Below are positions 31,852-43,218 of a stretch of DNA of 64,000 bases, in pieces. The stretch spans positions 72,762,328-72,826,327 of the forward strand of contig OV277866.1 of the NCBI GenBank assembly GCA_922989275.2, in the 5' to 3' direction. The DNA is from Gari tellinella (taxonomy: Eukaryota > Mollusca > Bivalvia > Cardiida > Psammobiidae). The notes below the pieces were generated by a model. That model worked only from the letters and a program-made list of their open reading frames with translations. It was not told the origin of the DNA and did no database searches. A program made the position numbers and the translations under genes. Position 1 is the first letter of the stretch. The number at the start of each line of letters is the position of its first letter.

Positions 31852-33402
31852 AACCCCGCAGCCCTTTTCTAAATTTGAAGACGGGTGACCACATAAAGCA
31901 TGTTGAAAGTAAAGCAGAATGTGCCTTAAGGATGTATCAATGTCATGACTTTGGGAAATTTTCAAAGTATATGAAAACACTCTATGATGGTTTTGTATTG
32001 AAGAACTATTTAAGATGAATGAAAAAATATAAAAAGTGTACATTTTGGTGAACAACAGTTGGCTCTACGGCCATGTAAAATTTACCCCACCCACTTCCTC
32101 TCATTTTGTCCTTTTCAAACAGCCCGCTTCAATAAAATCCATTTTAAATGAAAACAAATATGATAATTTGGTTTTGTGTTATTTATTTCCTATCTATGGT
32201 AGTATTTCTTCATACAAAAACTATTTTATGAAAAAAAGGCACCAAATGTGAAATTTATAAAGCTCTAAATATCATCGATATGGTACTTTTTTGTAAATTT
32301 TGTAAGGGGAGATAACTCTTTTTATTTTAATAACTCAAAATGTTCAACACTGGCCTTTCAATTTCTTTTCATATTTTGAACTGCCTTAGCATGGGCTTTC
32401 ATCTGGTAGAATATAACAAAAAGTTTAATACTAGAACTATTTCATTTTCAAACTTTTTTAATTTTTTTCATAAAATAAAAAATCTAATAAAAGCATGCCC
32501 TATATAAAGCATATTTTTGATATTCAAGGATCCATATTGTTCAAACCTACAGGGTTTTCCCGGATGCAGGTTTCCTGCATCTTGAACTCAATTCTGTCAC
32601 CTGGGACCCCTATTTGTCCAACCCCTCGGGTCCCCAGGACCCTCAAATCTTTGATCACATTTTACTTCAAACCCCCAAATTATCCGATTTGTAAATCCTG
32701 AGTGCTGATGTGGGGTATGCTAATGTCATCAGATCATGAATCTGCACTGTTTACAAAGGTCAAACAAGTTATTTGTCAACATTGTAAGGCATTTTATACA
32801 CATCAAATTAATTTGGGACCCCCAAATATGCTGAGGGACTCTCAAAGTGAAAGGTTTGAGGGTCCTTAGGAGTCTCAATTACAAAATGCAAGGGAAAACC
32901 CTGAACCTAGTGCCTGCTTTGTCTAAATTTGGTTTCTATATATGAAAATACCACCATAGAAATGAAATTAATAATGAAAACCCAAATTATCATGTTTGTT
33001 TTGTTTTGAAATAAATTTTACTGAAGCTTGTACTCTGAATGGGTAAAATTTGAAGAAAGAAAACGTCCAAATTTGACATACCATTTTCAAATCGCTGTAG
33101 CTCAAAAAAAAGGACACCACCATATTTTTTTTTCATTTTTTCATTCATCATAAACAGCTCTTCCAAAAAAACAATGTTAGAAAAAAGTTTGATACTTTGA
33201 AATATTGGCTTATGACATTGATACACCCTTAAGGCGCATTCTGCCTTACTTTCAGCCTGCTTTAAGCTACCACCTAGCTGCTAGGATTTATAAAATACTT
33301 CTTATGATACATGTTAATGCCTGTAAAAATTGGAACTGTTTTTCTTCAGCGGAGGAATAAATTACACTTCTTAAAAGTCGCTTCTATAGGGGAAAGGCTT
33401 AA
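31852..33402. repeat. Family A MITE split at its centre by a 1.3 kb element
   Basis: The left part 31852-31931 ends GTGCCTTAAGG. The right part 33227-33402 starts CCTTAAGGCGC and runs to GGGGAAAGGCTTAA. Joining them through one CCTTAAGG restores an ordinary core I. Confidence 0.88.
31932..33226. mobile_element. 1.3 kb DNA transposon inserted at a MITE dyad centre
   Basis: Terminal inverted repeats ATGTATCAATGTCATGAC and (complement of the right end) GTGTATCAATGTCATAAG. The target CCTTAAGG is duplicated on both sides (31924-31931, 33227-33234). The interior is AT-rich with only short frames and no transposase, so it is non-autonomous. The 8 bp duplication would fit hAT- or MULE-like elements. 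Confidence 0.8.
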
Positions 33403-33657
33403 AAGCGACACAAAATCATGCCAAATCATCTATATAGATATATAACAAAAAGTGTCACGGTACGTGAAGTGTTTTACACAGTAGACGTGCAGTAATTTAA
33501 AGTGTGACAGGTTCTTTAATCTCATTAGCGAAAGTCTATGTTGTGTGTTCAAATGAAAATGAAGATGTTTTTCATTATTTTTTAAGTGTAAATTCTTTCA
33601 GAATCAATAATAGAACTATTTCACGCGACGAGGATGTATCACCCTAAATATTGATAT

Positions 33658-33866
33658 TACAGTAACACCACTCTATTAGGTCCACTAAATTATGTTCATT
33701 ATTATGTGTTTAAGGCAGGTGACTGCTTAAAGAAAGGTGAATGTTAAACAGACAGTTCCTTTAGGAGCTGTCTGTTTTACGTTCACCTTACTTTAAGCTG
33801 TCACCTGGTTCTCACGCAGTCAATTAGCCTTATCTTTAATGGACGTAATAGAGAGGGTTTACTGTA
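33658..33866. repeat. Family B MITE
   Basis: TACAGTAACACCACTCTATT to GAGAGGGTTTACTGTA. The tip CAGTTCCTTTAGGAGCTG differs from the usual AAGCTCC...GGAGCTT but is still nearly symmetric. Confidence 0.85.
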
Positions 33867-33869
33867 TTT

Positions 33870-34140
33870 TGTATAGGAAAGATGACTTAACGTAAGATGA
33901 TAACAAAACAATATTTGTTGTCGTGCATTGTTTTATTAACCAAACAAAGCGATTCAAGTTCTATGAATGATATGTTCAATATTTAATTGATATTTTGTGA
34001 TAGCAAACTCCATAGATAGATAAGTATGTTATATAGATGCTTGTCGTTCTCTGATCACAACATCTTATTCTTACAAACATGCTATTTTGTGTGTCATTTG
34101 TTACATAAATACGTCATTCTGTTCATGTCGCCATTATGTA
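33870..34140. other. AT-rich non-coding stretch
   Basis: No exon, hairpin or repeat recognised. Confidence 0.5.
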
Positions 34141-34141
34141 T

Positions 34142-34575
34142 TCCGTATAGGTACCCAGCAAGTATTATATAGGGGAACCATATGGAAAGTTCAACCGAGT
34201 AGATTATAAAAGACGGGCCCCATATGGGCTGCCCATGTAAGATTTCTTAATCAATCAAATAAATTCTGATAAAATGATTTTTTTTTTCAGCATTCTGTGT
34301 GTATTTGAACATAATTTGATGTCCTTTTGTATATAGGGCCCGTATATATGTCACTTTCATTCAGGTGCTATTTGTTCACACAAAATAGTTTTGTTGATAA
34401 ATACACCGCAGTATGTTAAAATACTTACATACTGCTGAAAAGGGTTCCTATATAATTGATTTTATTGATTTGGATATTCTATATGGGTCCAAGTTTTAAC
34501 AGAGTTGAACTTTCGGCTTGTGACCAATATGGGCTGCCTATATAGGTCCCTTGTAGCCACGTTTGCTGGGGCATA
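34142..34575. repeat. ~430 bp inverted-repeat element (ACCCAGCAA ends)
   Basis: TACCCAGCAAGTATTATATA on the left pairs imperfectly with TTTGCTGGGGCAT on the right. CATATGGGCTGCCCATGTAA on the left pairs with AATATGGGCTGCCTATATAG, and AAAGTTCAAC with GTTGAACTTT. Confidence 0.55.
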
Positions 34576-34576
34576 G

Positions 34577-34690
34577 TGTAGGAGCCCTCTGATCTGGGTC
34601 TTCACTGTTTGCATAGGACAAGCGTACTATCCACATGTTCATTGTTTGAAAAGGACGCCTATATGCGGGACTAGGGTTCAAAGGGTTAAA
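34577..34690. repeat. Family C MITE, right half
   Basis: GGAGCCCTCTGATCTGGGTC to GGGTTCAAAGGGTTAA; the left half is absent. Confidence 0.75.
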
Positions 34691-34803
34691 CAACGGGATA
34701 CCAGAGTGTAAGAAACTTTCTATTGCTAACTAAAGTGGATAGGGTAAAGGCTAAAAAATGCGCACAAATGAGACAAAAGCAATGTTGTTAAAATGAATTA
34801 CTA

Positions 34804-34945
34804 CGGCGGAGAAGATTTTATTATTTCCCATTCAAACGCAAACGCATTGCACTGAAATGTAGAAAGGGACAACTTTATGACAATTCTGACTGTTTATATT
34901 ACATGTAATATATGGCAAACAGTTTGGAGCCTGATCAGACATGGT
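34804..34945. repeat. Family D MITE, left half
   Basis: GCGGAGAAGATTTTATTATT to GGCAAACAGTTTGGAGCCTG ATCAGAC, then an abrupt switch to another repeat. Confidence 0.65.
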
Positions 34946-35250
34946 CCAAGCTCAAGAGCTGCATGAGTTGAGTACACATTTCAAATATAAAATATCTATC
35001 ACATGAAGTTCCAAAGTTATGGCCAATGTTTAATTCACCCGATTTTACCTCTAAATGACATTGACCTTAGTCAGACATGACCAAAGTTGTACTGAGCTCA
35101 AGATTTTCTTGAGGTGAGTACACGTACCAAATATAAAGTCTCTATCGTATGTAGTTTTAAAACTAAGGCCAAGGTTAAAGTTGTGTACAGACAAACAGAC
35201 TAAAACAACCCCCCCCCCCCCACTCCTACATAGTCGTGCGGGGGCATAAA
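34946..35250. repeat. Unclassified repeat with ~105 bp tandem units and a poly-C tract
   Basis: GACATGGTCCAAGCTCAAGA...GAGTACACATTTCAAATATA recurs as GACATGACCAAAGTTGTACT...GAGTACACGTACCAAATATA. It ends with CAGACAAACAGACTAAAACA, C13 and GTGCGGGGGCATAAAAA, a tail style common in mollusc repeats. Confidence 0.55.
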
Positions 35251-35409
35251 AACTGTTGCACTCCGAGACTGAAAGGGGTTTTAGCAGCCTCGTATAAATA
35301 TAAAGTATAAAACCCCAATGGGCTGCCATAGAAAAACTTCAATGACTACAATCTTATATAATGAAAAATTCTGAACTTGAAAAGGACATAATGCGTATAA
35401 CCCTTTTCG

Positions 35410-35530
35410 CCTAGCTTGTTTTCAGAGCAAGTCAGGTATTCGCTTATAGCATGCTGAAAGTTATGCAGAAAGCTCCATAGGAGCTTTCTGTTTTACTCTC
35501 AGCTGCTTTAAGCTGGTCTCCTGTCAAGAA
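35410..35530. repeat. Core I/B-type hairpin
   Basis: GCTTATAGCATGCTGAAAGT with perfect tip AAAGCTCCATAGGAGCTTT and right arm CTCAGCTGCTTTAAGCTG. The shell is unclear. Confidence 0.6.
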
Positions 35531-35889
35531 ACAGAAACAGTTTCCCCTGGTTCATGACCAGGAAATGGTAGAAGCATGAAAATGAAGGAAAAGTAAAATG
35601 CGGTGTGTTTTAAAGGGGTGTGGTAAAAAAGATCAAAATAAAAAAAAAACTTTTTTTATAGAAACTATTTTATTGCAACTCATAATCAACTTTCTCTAAA
35701 ACAAGACATGTGAAATCTCTAAATAGTCATTACAAATAGTTATCTTAAACATATGCCAGTTATTGCAGACTAAACAATTGTCAAAAGACAGAAATGGAAG
35801 TGTATAGCCATTTGCCATGTGACACTAGCCGTACAATGTATATTTTGCAGTCAATCTGTGTAATCAGTCATTTCACAAAACAACTAATC

Positions 35890-36277
35890 AATCTGTAAAA
35901 AACCCTCTTGTTTCATATAGTCCTTTGATGATACAATTTAAGATGATGTACAATGACATTTTTTTAAAAATTCAAAGAGTTCAAGCACAATACCACATTT
36001 ATTTCACATCTTATTTCAGTCAATTTGTGAAATGAAATAATGTTTTAGACCTTGAATGCTGTAAATATGAAAGAATGTCATATTTTCATGTGATACCACA
36101 TGCTTAATTTTGTGCATTAAATATGTTTAAAAACAAATTGATAAATTGAGTGATATCGTAGTGAGAGTGTGATGGTTTATGCATGAACTCTTTGACCTTT
36201 TAAAAAATATCATTTTAAATCATCATAAATTGTATCATTAAAGGGCTATATGAAAAAGCCATTTCACAGATTTACTA
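35890..36277. repeat. Inverted-repeat element, ~58 bp arms
   Basis: TTTCATATAGTCCTTTGATG and ATACAATTTAAGATGATG on the left pair with CATCATAAATTGTATCATTA and AAGGGCTATATGAAA on the right. The interior is AT-rich. Confidence 0.65.
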
Positions 36278-36303
36278 GTAACATATATATGGTAGTAATA
36301 ATA

Positions 36304-36512
36304 TACAGTAGAACCTCTCTATTAAGACCATTAAGTTGTGTCAAATATTAATCGTTTAAGACAGGTGACTGCTTAAAGCAATGTGAAAGTGAAACAGAAA
36401 GCTCCTAGAGGAGCTTTCTGTATCACTTTCACATTGCTTTAAGCTATCACCTGTCCTTTATACAGACAATAAACCTTCTATTTAGTGGTCGCAATAGAGG
36501 GGTACTACTGTA
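36304..36512. repeat. Family B MITE, complete
   Basis: TACAGTAGAACCTCTCTATT to GAGGGGTACTACTGTA. The tip AAGCTCCTAGAGGAGCTT is perfect. Confidence 0.9.
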
Positions 36513-36704
36513 TACATAAACAAGACAATATAGAGCCAACAGTTGTGAAAGAATTAAAGCTTATATTTTCAGATGTAGATATATAGAACTCAATACATTT
36601 CCATTGCATGTCACCTCTGAGTATCTACTAAACCCTGGTATAAAAGTATCAACAAACTAACATATCAATAATCAGTAACTTGCCAATAGTTCATGATTTT
36701 CATT

Positions 36705-36965
36705 TTAACCCATTACTCCATAAAAAACGCCTTTTTATGCCTTTAAGTTATTCCTCCACTGAAGAAAATAGTTCAAATTCAAACAGTCATGAATCTGCCA
36801 AATAAGAAACATATGCTAGCATATGGTAGCTTAAAGCAGGCTTAAAGTAAAGCAGAATGTGCCTTAAGGCACATTCTGCTTTACTTTTAACCTGCTTTAA
36901 GTGGTCATCTTTAAGTGGTCATCTCTCTTTGAGACTTAGGAATAGGCTATAGGGTAATGGGTTAA
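36705..36965. repeat. Family A MITE, complete
   Basis: TTAACCCATTACTCCATAAA to AGGGTAATGGGTTAA. The tip TGTGCCTTAAGGCACA is perfect. The right arm carries a 14 bp duplication TTTAAGTGGTCATC. Confidence 0.88.
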
Positions 36966-37379
36966 TATGTGTACCGTGAAATGTTTGTTTAGCTATAATG
37001 AAAGGCGGAAACAGTGAGATACCAATAGACAGGAAATTGCAGAATGCACGAATAAGAAATACAGAAACCACTTAACCCATTAAGCCATACTGACTCATAT
37101 TGAAGCATTGCGCAATATCCTCATACTGACTCATTTTGACACACTTTAATCCACTAGCTTGTATTGAGATAAGCATTGATAATTGTTTATCGCTTATGAG
37201 TTAATGGATTTAAAGGGGGCTCACTAAAGCCACCTAAAGGAGATTTCTACCACTAACCTACAAGACTGTCCCAGTTTGGTTAATCTTTTCTTTACTTAAC
37301 TTTTCATATGAACTATTCAAGTTTTGAAAAAATGACCAGATTATGGTCAAATTTTAGGTTTTCTTTTAAACATATTGCA

Positions 37380-37460
37380 GAAAAGTGAAAGTACAACAAA
37401 CAGTGTAGACCCTAATCAGAGGAAGGAGCCCTCTGATCAGGGTCTACACTGTTGCAAAAT
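37380..37460. repeat. Family C core without shell
   Basis: AACAGTGTAGACCCTAATCA and CCCTCTGATCAGGGTCTACA. The left arm lost the GGCTCC repeat at the tip. Confidence 0.65.
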
Positions 37461-37474
37461 GCATATATAGAGAA

Positions 37475-37620
37475 TATTTGGTGACTAGCTTTGAATGAGA
37501 AATGTTATCTGGCAAGGCGGATGAACATATCAGGTGAGCCGCAGGCGAACCTGATATTTTCAGAAGCCGAGCCAGATAACATTTCTCATTCAAAGATAGG
37601 AACCAAATATTCTATTTATC
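37475..37620. repeat. Palindromic element (GAATATTTGGT ends)
   Basis: GAATATTTGGTGACTAGCTT and its imperfect complement AGGAACCAAATATTC flank near-perfect arms GAATGAGAAATGTTATCTGG. The loop is ATCAGGTGAGCCGCAGGCGA. Confidence 0.75.
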
Positions 37621-37624
37621 CTTG

Positions 37625-38130
37625 TCACAATAGTAAAATAAATAGAGAATGCTTTTTTTGAAAGCTAGAGTTATTTTTGGTCCAGATAAGATTCTCACTA
37701 AAGAACTATGTTATTATAGGAAAGCGCGCTATTATATAGATGACGTCAGTGACGTCACATCCTAGTTACGTTGAAAAGAAATAAAAGAACCTTTAAAAAT
37801 CTAGTGTTTTTCACTCATGAAATATAAAAGGTGGACACTTATAGAAGTATGTCAGCAAGCGACTAGTGGCGCGTACTCTATAACGCTTTGATTGCATCGA
37901 ATAGTTCGAATAAACGTCGTTACACGTCGGGATTCTGTTGAAAGAGTTTTAGAATACCTTTCCTAACAGCGGGAAAAATAAGCGTCTCGGTGAAAAAAGT
38001 AGTTCGGGCTACATGTCATGTGACCACTTGACATAATAACATCGGTCATGTGACCACATAGCATAATAAAGCAAAGTTTATCTGTCACCCCTTTATCCGT
38101 CAGGAAAACAGGCACGTGACAGGATAAAAT
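37625..38130. other. Non-coding stretch, no repeat recognised
   Basis: Contains TGACGTCAGTGACGTCA (about 37740) and GTCATGTGACCACTTGACAT / GTCATGTGACCACATAGCAT, a short direct repeat at 38015 and 38045. No exon seen. Confidence 0.5.
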
Positions 38131-38134
38131 CATA

Positions 38135-38310
38135 TACAGTGGATGCTTCGAACTTGCTTAAATCGACCTAACCAGTATTTCATATGCTTAGTTAGGATAA
38201 ATCATTTAGTCGACCATGCCCATGTTTCAAACTTAAAACGTGGCTAAGCCATGTTTTAACTTTGAAATATGAGTATGTTCAAACTAGCCCGAGTTCCAGT
38301 TTTGACTGTA
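38135..38310. repeat. Family F MITE with core III
   Basis: TACAGTGGATGCTTCGAACT to GTTTTGACTGTA. The core III hairpin is AAACGTGGCTAAGCCATGTTT. Confidence 0.75.
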
Positions 38311-38569
38311 CTTGTTTTCAGCATTCATATCATCAAGAGCTAAACTGACTGTCCATGTAAGTGACAGATAAAAAGCATAACTTGTTTCACAAACATGAAA
38401 TAGTCATGGCAAGGTTGAATGACATAATAAAAACAATAGATGTTCCAAGCAACACTGTGTCACATGCAATAGAAATTGTGACCACATGTACTTTGTAAAT
38501 AAGAAAGAGTTCTGACAAATTCTCAAATAGATCACAGAATGTTGTCCTACTCTACAGTATAACCAGGAC

Positions 38570-38757
38570 TCCAGATAGGAGGGAGTTATCCGAACAAATC
38601 CAACATTTTCTCACTCATTTAAGTAACAAATCCTATGGTGTTACTACTTATTAGAATCGTCTCAAAGAGACGATTCTAATGAGTAATGACACCAAAGGGA
38701 TTAATGCAGACATAAAGATTTTAGTTTTTGAGATACTCCCCTTATCTGGAACTCTGT
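38570..38757. repeat. Family H MITE
   Basis: CAGGACTCCAGATAGGAGGG to CCCCTTATCTGGAACTCTG, with TATAAC on both sides. The tip TAGAATCGTCTCAAAGAGAC hairpin is near-perfect. Confidence 0.75.
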
Positions 38758-38819
38758 ATAACTACACAATCATTATATACATCAGCATTAGGAATGTGTA
38801 ACAGGAATTCAGCAGTACA

Positions 38820-38945
38820 ATTCAAGGCTCCAGATATGAGGGAATACATTTTAGTCTGTACTAAACCCTATAGTAAGACTACTCATTAGAATTGTCTCTT
38901 AAAAACGATTCTAATTAATAGTGACAATGTAGGGTTTGGTGCAAA
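38820..38945. repeat. Family H MITE, left half and tip
   Basis: AAGGCTCCAGATATGAGGGA, then CTCATTAGAATTGTCTCTTA and its partner. The right end is lost. Confidence 0.6.
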
Positions 38946-39010
38946 AATTAGAACTGAAGAAGCAAATTTGAGACTTAGGTATTGATCATTGAACCAAGAC
39001 TAAAACTTGA

Positions 39011-39200
39011 TGTGCACATCTTCACTTGTAGGTGGTACATCAAAGAAGGTTAAATAAAATTTCTACAGTGGAAAAGACAATATTATTTCCAGTTTATGGC
39101 AAACAGTGCACATCTTCACTTGTAGGTGGTACATCAAAGAAGGTTAAATCAAATTTCTACAGTGGAAAAGACAACATTATTTCCAGTTTATGGCAAACAG
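39011..39200. repeat. ~94 bp tandem duplication including a family D end
   Basis: CACATCTTCACTTGTAGGTG and TACAGTGGAAAAGACAATAT occur twice with only about two differences. The D-type end is part of the duplicated unit. Confidence 0.85.
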
Positions 39201-39209
39201 TGCAAATGT

Positions 39210-39730
39210 GATGCATTAAAATGTAGAAAATGACATTCTTACAATTTAACTTTTTCAAAAAAGTTATAACAATATATTGTGATACACATAGTTTTGTTTG
39301 AAATGGAAAGAACAAAGTTCCCCCACTGTAACTCTGTTTATAGTTACAGTCCCAGTTCCACACACATTTGTGTTGTACTTTATACATTTTGTGATCCAAA
39401 TGTATCCATCAGGTTACAGTGACCAATAAAACAAGTGTACATGTGTAAACAATTAACAATGTTTAACATAAAAGTTAAAAGCCTCTTAATAAATAATCTT
39501 TCCAAAATATATTAACATTAACATCAATAAATGATATGTGCAAAGTAAGTGTATTTTATATAAAACAGTCAAGAAACAAAAGTCTTGACTAAATCACAGA
39601 TTTTGTTCATGAGTAATTATTACATCTGTACAACAAATCAACAGTCTCCATGGTAACACAATTCAAAGAAAGTAAAACTTTGAATATTTCAACAAAGCAT
39701 ATTACAGTAAAGTTGCTTTGTTAACTATCT
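39210..39730. other. AT-rich non-coding stretch
   Basis: No hairpin, repeat or exon recognised, apart from the possible distal D end GTTCCCCCACTGTA near 39330. Confidence 0.5.
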
Positions 39731-39733
39731 CCT

Positions 39734-39962
39734 CTAACCCTTTCCCCCATAACCTGTATCTAGTTTTGAAGACATGTGACCACTTAAAGCAGGTTGAAAG
39801 TAAAGCAGAATGTGCCTTCAGTCTGCTTTAAGCAACCATCAGCTAGAATAAAGAAAATATTTTGTATGGTACATATTCATGATTGTAAAAATTGGATCCT
39901 TTTCCTTTAGCGGAGGAATAGCTGAAAGGCATAAAAAGGTGTATTTATGGGATAATGGGTGA
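39734..39962. repeat. Family A MITE with deleted core half
   Basis: CTAACCCTTTCCCCCATAAC, left core arm complete, then GTGCCTTCAGTCTGCTTTAA: about 25 bp of the right arm are missing. Right end GGGATAATGGGTGAA. Confidence 0.75.
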
Positions 39963-40257
39963 AAGCGAAACCTTTCCATGCCTTTACCTTATATATAGAG
40001 GAAAGGATTAGTTTGACAAATAAAATAACTTGATGTAATAAGTGGACGGAATGTGTCAATGCTTCCTTTCTTTGTTTATATATACAATTTACATATATCA
40101 CATGCAAAAATAACAGAGTAAGTCACAAACATATTCAATAAGAAGATACCACAATGTGCCATAAGAAAAAAGTGTTCTTGGATACTGAAAACAGTAAAAC
40201 CCATACCTGTGGTGTTTGAATTGACAATTAAAGTATGCATATTTACCGTTTCAACCC

Positions 40258-40509
40258 TTAACCCTTTAACCCATAGCCTGTTTCTAGTAGTTAAGATATG
40301 TGACCTATTAAAGCAGGTTGAAAGTAAAGCAGAATGTGCCCTAGGGCACATTCTGCTTTACTTTCAGCCTACTTTAAGTTACTAACTGCTAGTATATAGA
40401 AAATATTTCTTATAGCACATATTCATGACAGTATAAAATGGAACTAATTTCTTTGGCGTTAGAATAAAATGAATGCGCGAAAAGTCGCTTCTATAAGGGA
40501 AAGGGTTAA
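40258..40509. repeat. Family A MITE, complete
   Basis: TTAACCCTTTAACCCATAGC to AGGGAAAGGGTTAA. The tip TGTGCCCTAGGGCACA has symmetric changes on both sides compared with CCTTAAGG. Confidence 0.88.
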
Positions 40510-40594
40510 TATTTGTTGTAAATCTGTACAATCATTTTATGCCTTTCTAGTATTAACATTTTGAATCAGTCTACTGATGCAATTTTTGGTACAA

Positions 40595-40675
40595 AGACAA
40601 ATATCAAACAGTGCAGACCCTGGTCAGAGAGTTCTTATAAAATCCCTCTGATATATGTCTACATTGTTTGCAAAT
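40595..40675. repeat. Family C core, degenerate
   Basis: AAACAGTGCAGACCCTGGTC and CCCTCTGATATATGTCTACA. Confidence 0.55.
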
Positions 40676-40679
40676 GTTA

Positions 40680-41080
40680 TCAGTGATATCTTCAGAAAGA
40701 TGAGGAGTTTACGCCTCTTACATGTGGCAGAAATGATCATATGCAGTGATTTCAATACAGCACAAATCTAATTGTACAATTTATAATATCCAAGGGTACC
40801 TTTTCCTTAAAACACATTGAAAAAAGTACATTGTTTTTTGTTTATTGGATTTCATAAAATGTATGAAGTAATCTTTCTTCAACAACTTTAACAATCCCAT
40901 CACTCTTGTAAATAATCAAAGGTATGATGCAAGCTGAATAGTTTCATAACACAGATATGTAAAATATACAAAAGGCACAAATTTGTAAAGTAAAATATTT
41001 CATATACAAAAGTATTAAATATAAATGTTTCATAGAGTGAAAATGTAAATTAATATCAATTTTACTCATGATATCCTGTT
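40680..41080. other. AT-rich non-coding stretch
   Basis: No recognisable element or exon. Confidence 0.5.
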
Positions 41081-41084
41081 TGTA

Positions 41085-41340
41085 TTAACTCATTGAGCCC
41101 TAGTGATGTATATATGCGTCCTTTACCAAACGTGTACCTGTGAAGTGTACACTTGTCCTATGCAAACAGTGAGGTCCCTGATCAGAGGGCTCCTGCAGGA
41201 GCCCTCTGATCAGGGTCTTCACTGTTTATCATTTTGTAATATATTATAAAAAAAACAACCCTAACTAGTTGAAAATGGACCAGCCTTTATTGCAAACTGG
41301 AATTGTCCATTGGAAGTTTCAGGGGATAATGAGTAAAGGA
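41085..41340. repeat. Family C MITE, complete
   Basis: TTAACTCATTGAGCCCTAGT to GATAATGAGTAAA. The hairpin GGGCTCCTGCAGGAGCCC is perfect. Confidence 0.88.
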
Positions 41341-41469
41341 ATGCAAAATGACTATTCTCATTATAGACTATTGACATTTTAGACAGAGTAGCCCAAAGTG
41401 AAATATTGCATTTGATAAGCAGCATTTGGTTAAAGTTTACACTGATGATTCTAAGAGCTGTTTAATCCT

Positions 41470-41672
41470 TTCAATTTGTGCTTTTATAGTGTTTTAAGAC
41501 ATGTAATTACTAAAAGCTGGTTAAATATAAAGCAGAAAGCTCCTACAGAAGCTTTCTGATTTATTTTCAGTCTGCTTTAAGCAAACCATCTGTCAGAATA
41601 TGGTAAAAGTTTCTGACAGCTCATTAACAGGGCAGGGTAGTATACTGAAAAGATATATATATGAGGAAAGGG
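41470..41672. repeat. Hybrid MITE: A-like shell with B-type tip
   Basis: The shell is TTAATCCTTTCAATTTGTGC and AGGAAAGGGTAAA. The core arm is core I (AAAAGCTGGTTAAATATAAA) but the tip is AAAGCTCCTACAGAAGCTTT as in family B. Confidence 0.65.
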
Positions 41673-41925
41673 TAAAATCATGAAAGTCTTCACTATGATG
41701 GTAAGGGTGAAGTCTTGATCAAGTAATGACATAACTTAATATCAGGTAAAGATATGGCTGCCCTATTTGACGATTTCAAAGCAATATGAGATAAACATGA
41801 TTTAAAAGCAAAACCAAAAGTTAATCTAGAGTTTCAGTTGTAAAATTTATGTATATTGCAATGACAGACTATGATTTTGTTCCTTTTTAAAAAACTTAAA
41901 TTTGGGGGCACATTGGAATACAGAA

Positions 41926-42135
41926 TACAGTAGAACATCTCTATTACTACCAATTAATTGTGGTAATTATTAGGGTGTTTACGATAGGTGACCGCTTAAA
42001 GCAGGGTGACAGTGAAACAGAAAGCTCCTTAAGGAGCTTTCTGTTTCACTGTCACCTTGCTTTAAGCTGTCACCTGTCTATGTTACAATCAATTAGCCTT
42101 GGTTTAAGTGGTCGTAATAGCGAGGTTTTACTGTA
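41926..42135. repeat. Family B MITE, first of an inverted pair
   Basis: TACAGTAGAACATCTCTATT to AGCGAGGTTTTACTGTA. The tip AAGCTCCTTAAGGAGCTT is perfect. Confidence 0.9.
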
Positions 42136-42150
42136 ATATTAAAATGAATA

Positions 42151-42360
42151 TACAGTAAAACCTCGCTATAACGACCACTAAAACGAAGGCTAATTGATTG
42201 TATAATAGAGAGGTGACAGCTTAAAGCAAGATGACAGTGAAACAGAAAGCTCCTAAAGGAGCTTTCTGTTTCACTGTCACCTTGCTTTAAGCGGTCACCT
42301 ATTGTAAACACCCTAATAACTAACAAAATTTAGTGGTTGTAATAGAGAGGTTTTACTGTA
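42151..42360. repeat. Family B MITE, second of an inverted pair
   Basis: TACAGTAAAACCTCGCTATA to AGAGAGGTTTTACTGTA, in reverse orientation relative to 41926-42135 as judged by the unequal shell arms. The tip is AAGCTCCTAAAGGAGCTT. Confidence 0.9.
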
Positions 42361-42592
42361 TATCACATATTGATATGGTTGTATACATTGAAAGGCAATA
42401 CAGTGTGCAGCTGCCAAAGCAAAATTTATTTGAATCTCATTTTCTTGAGGATAAATATTTAAATAATTTATGTCGCTTGAGCAGTAAAAACCTTATATTT
42501 TGACCATTCACAAGAGATGTTTTCCTTAAGTTCTAATGACTGGTGACTATTTACAGTTAGTGGCCCAACTATTTTGCTCTTTTATTTGTATG

Positions 42593-42846
42593 CTATTAAT
42601 GCATTCAACCCAAACAGTTTTAATGGAAAATTATAATTTCAAGTTAATTTAAGTCCATTTTGACTATTAAGGATTGTTTTTAACAATTTATTTCAAAATG
42701 ACAAATAGTGCAAAAATCTGATCAGAGGGCTCTTTTAGGAGCCCTCTGATCAGGGTCTACACTGTTTGCATTGGGCAGGTGTACTTTTCTCAGGTACACT
42801 GTTTGTAAATGACAAGTATATCAGTCACTAGGGTTGAATGTGTTAA
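42593..42846. repeat. Family C MITE
   Basis: TTAATGCATTCAACCC to GGGTTGAATGTGTTAA. The tip GGGCTCTTTTAGGAGCCC is nearly symmetric. Confidence 0.8.
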
Positions 42847-42849
42847 AAC

Positions 42850-43210
42850 TTTGGAATATTTCACCTATTCTCCAATGTACAAATATAATGCAATAAAAAT
42901 TTTAAACATCAAGATAGGCATAGCTACAGCTGACAGGTTAACAACCTGATGGACTGCTCTGAAAAATGTGACAATGTGTTCCCATAAAAATCTCGTAAGA
43001 ACATTTATAAGAATGTGAGAAATAAAGTATTATCAAAATATCACAGATCATTACAATTATATTCACATTATGTAGTCAAACCTGTATATGAATCAGTCAA
43101 TACAAATACATGGAGATCTCTAAGATACGTGGCTACTTAACCATTTTTCTTCCCAGAGGCATGTTATAGTGCAGTAGCCTAGTCCTTCATAAATGTCCCA
43201 AAACCTAAAC
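42850..43210. other. Non-coding stretch
   Basis: Nothing recognised. Confidence 0.5.
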
Positions 43211-43218
43211 TCACGTGT

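Noticed and set aside
35210..35225. Poly-C tract as a telomere or structural signal
   Set aside because: It is the tail of a dispersed repeat ending CGGGGGCATAAAA, not a telomeric repeat.
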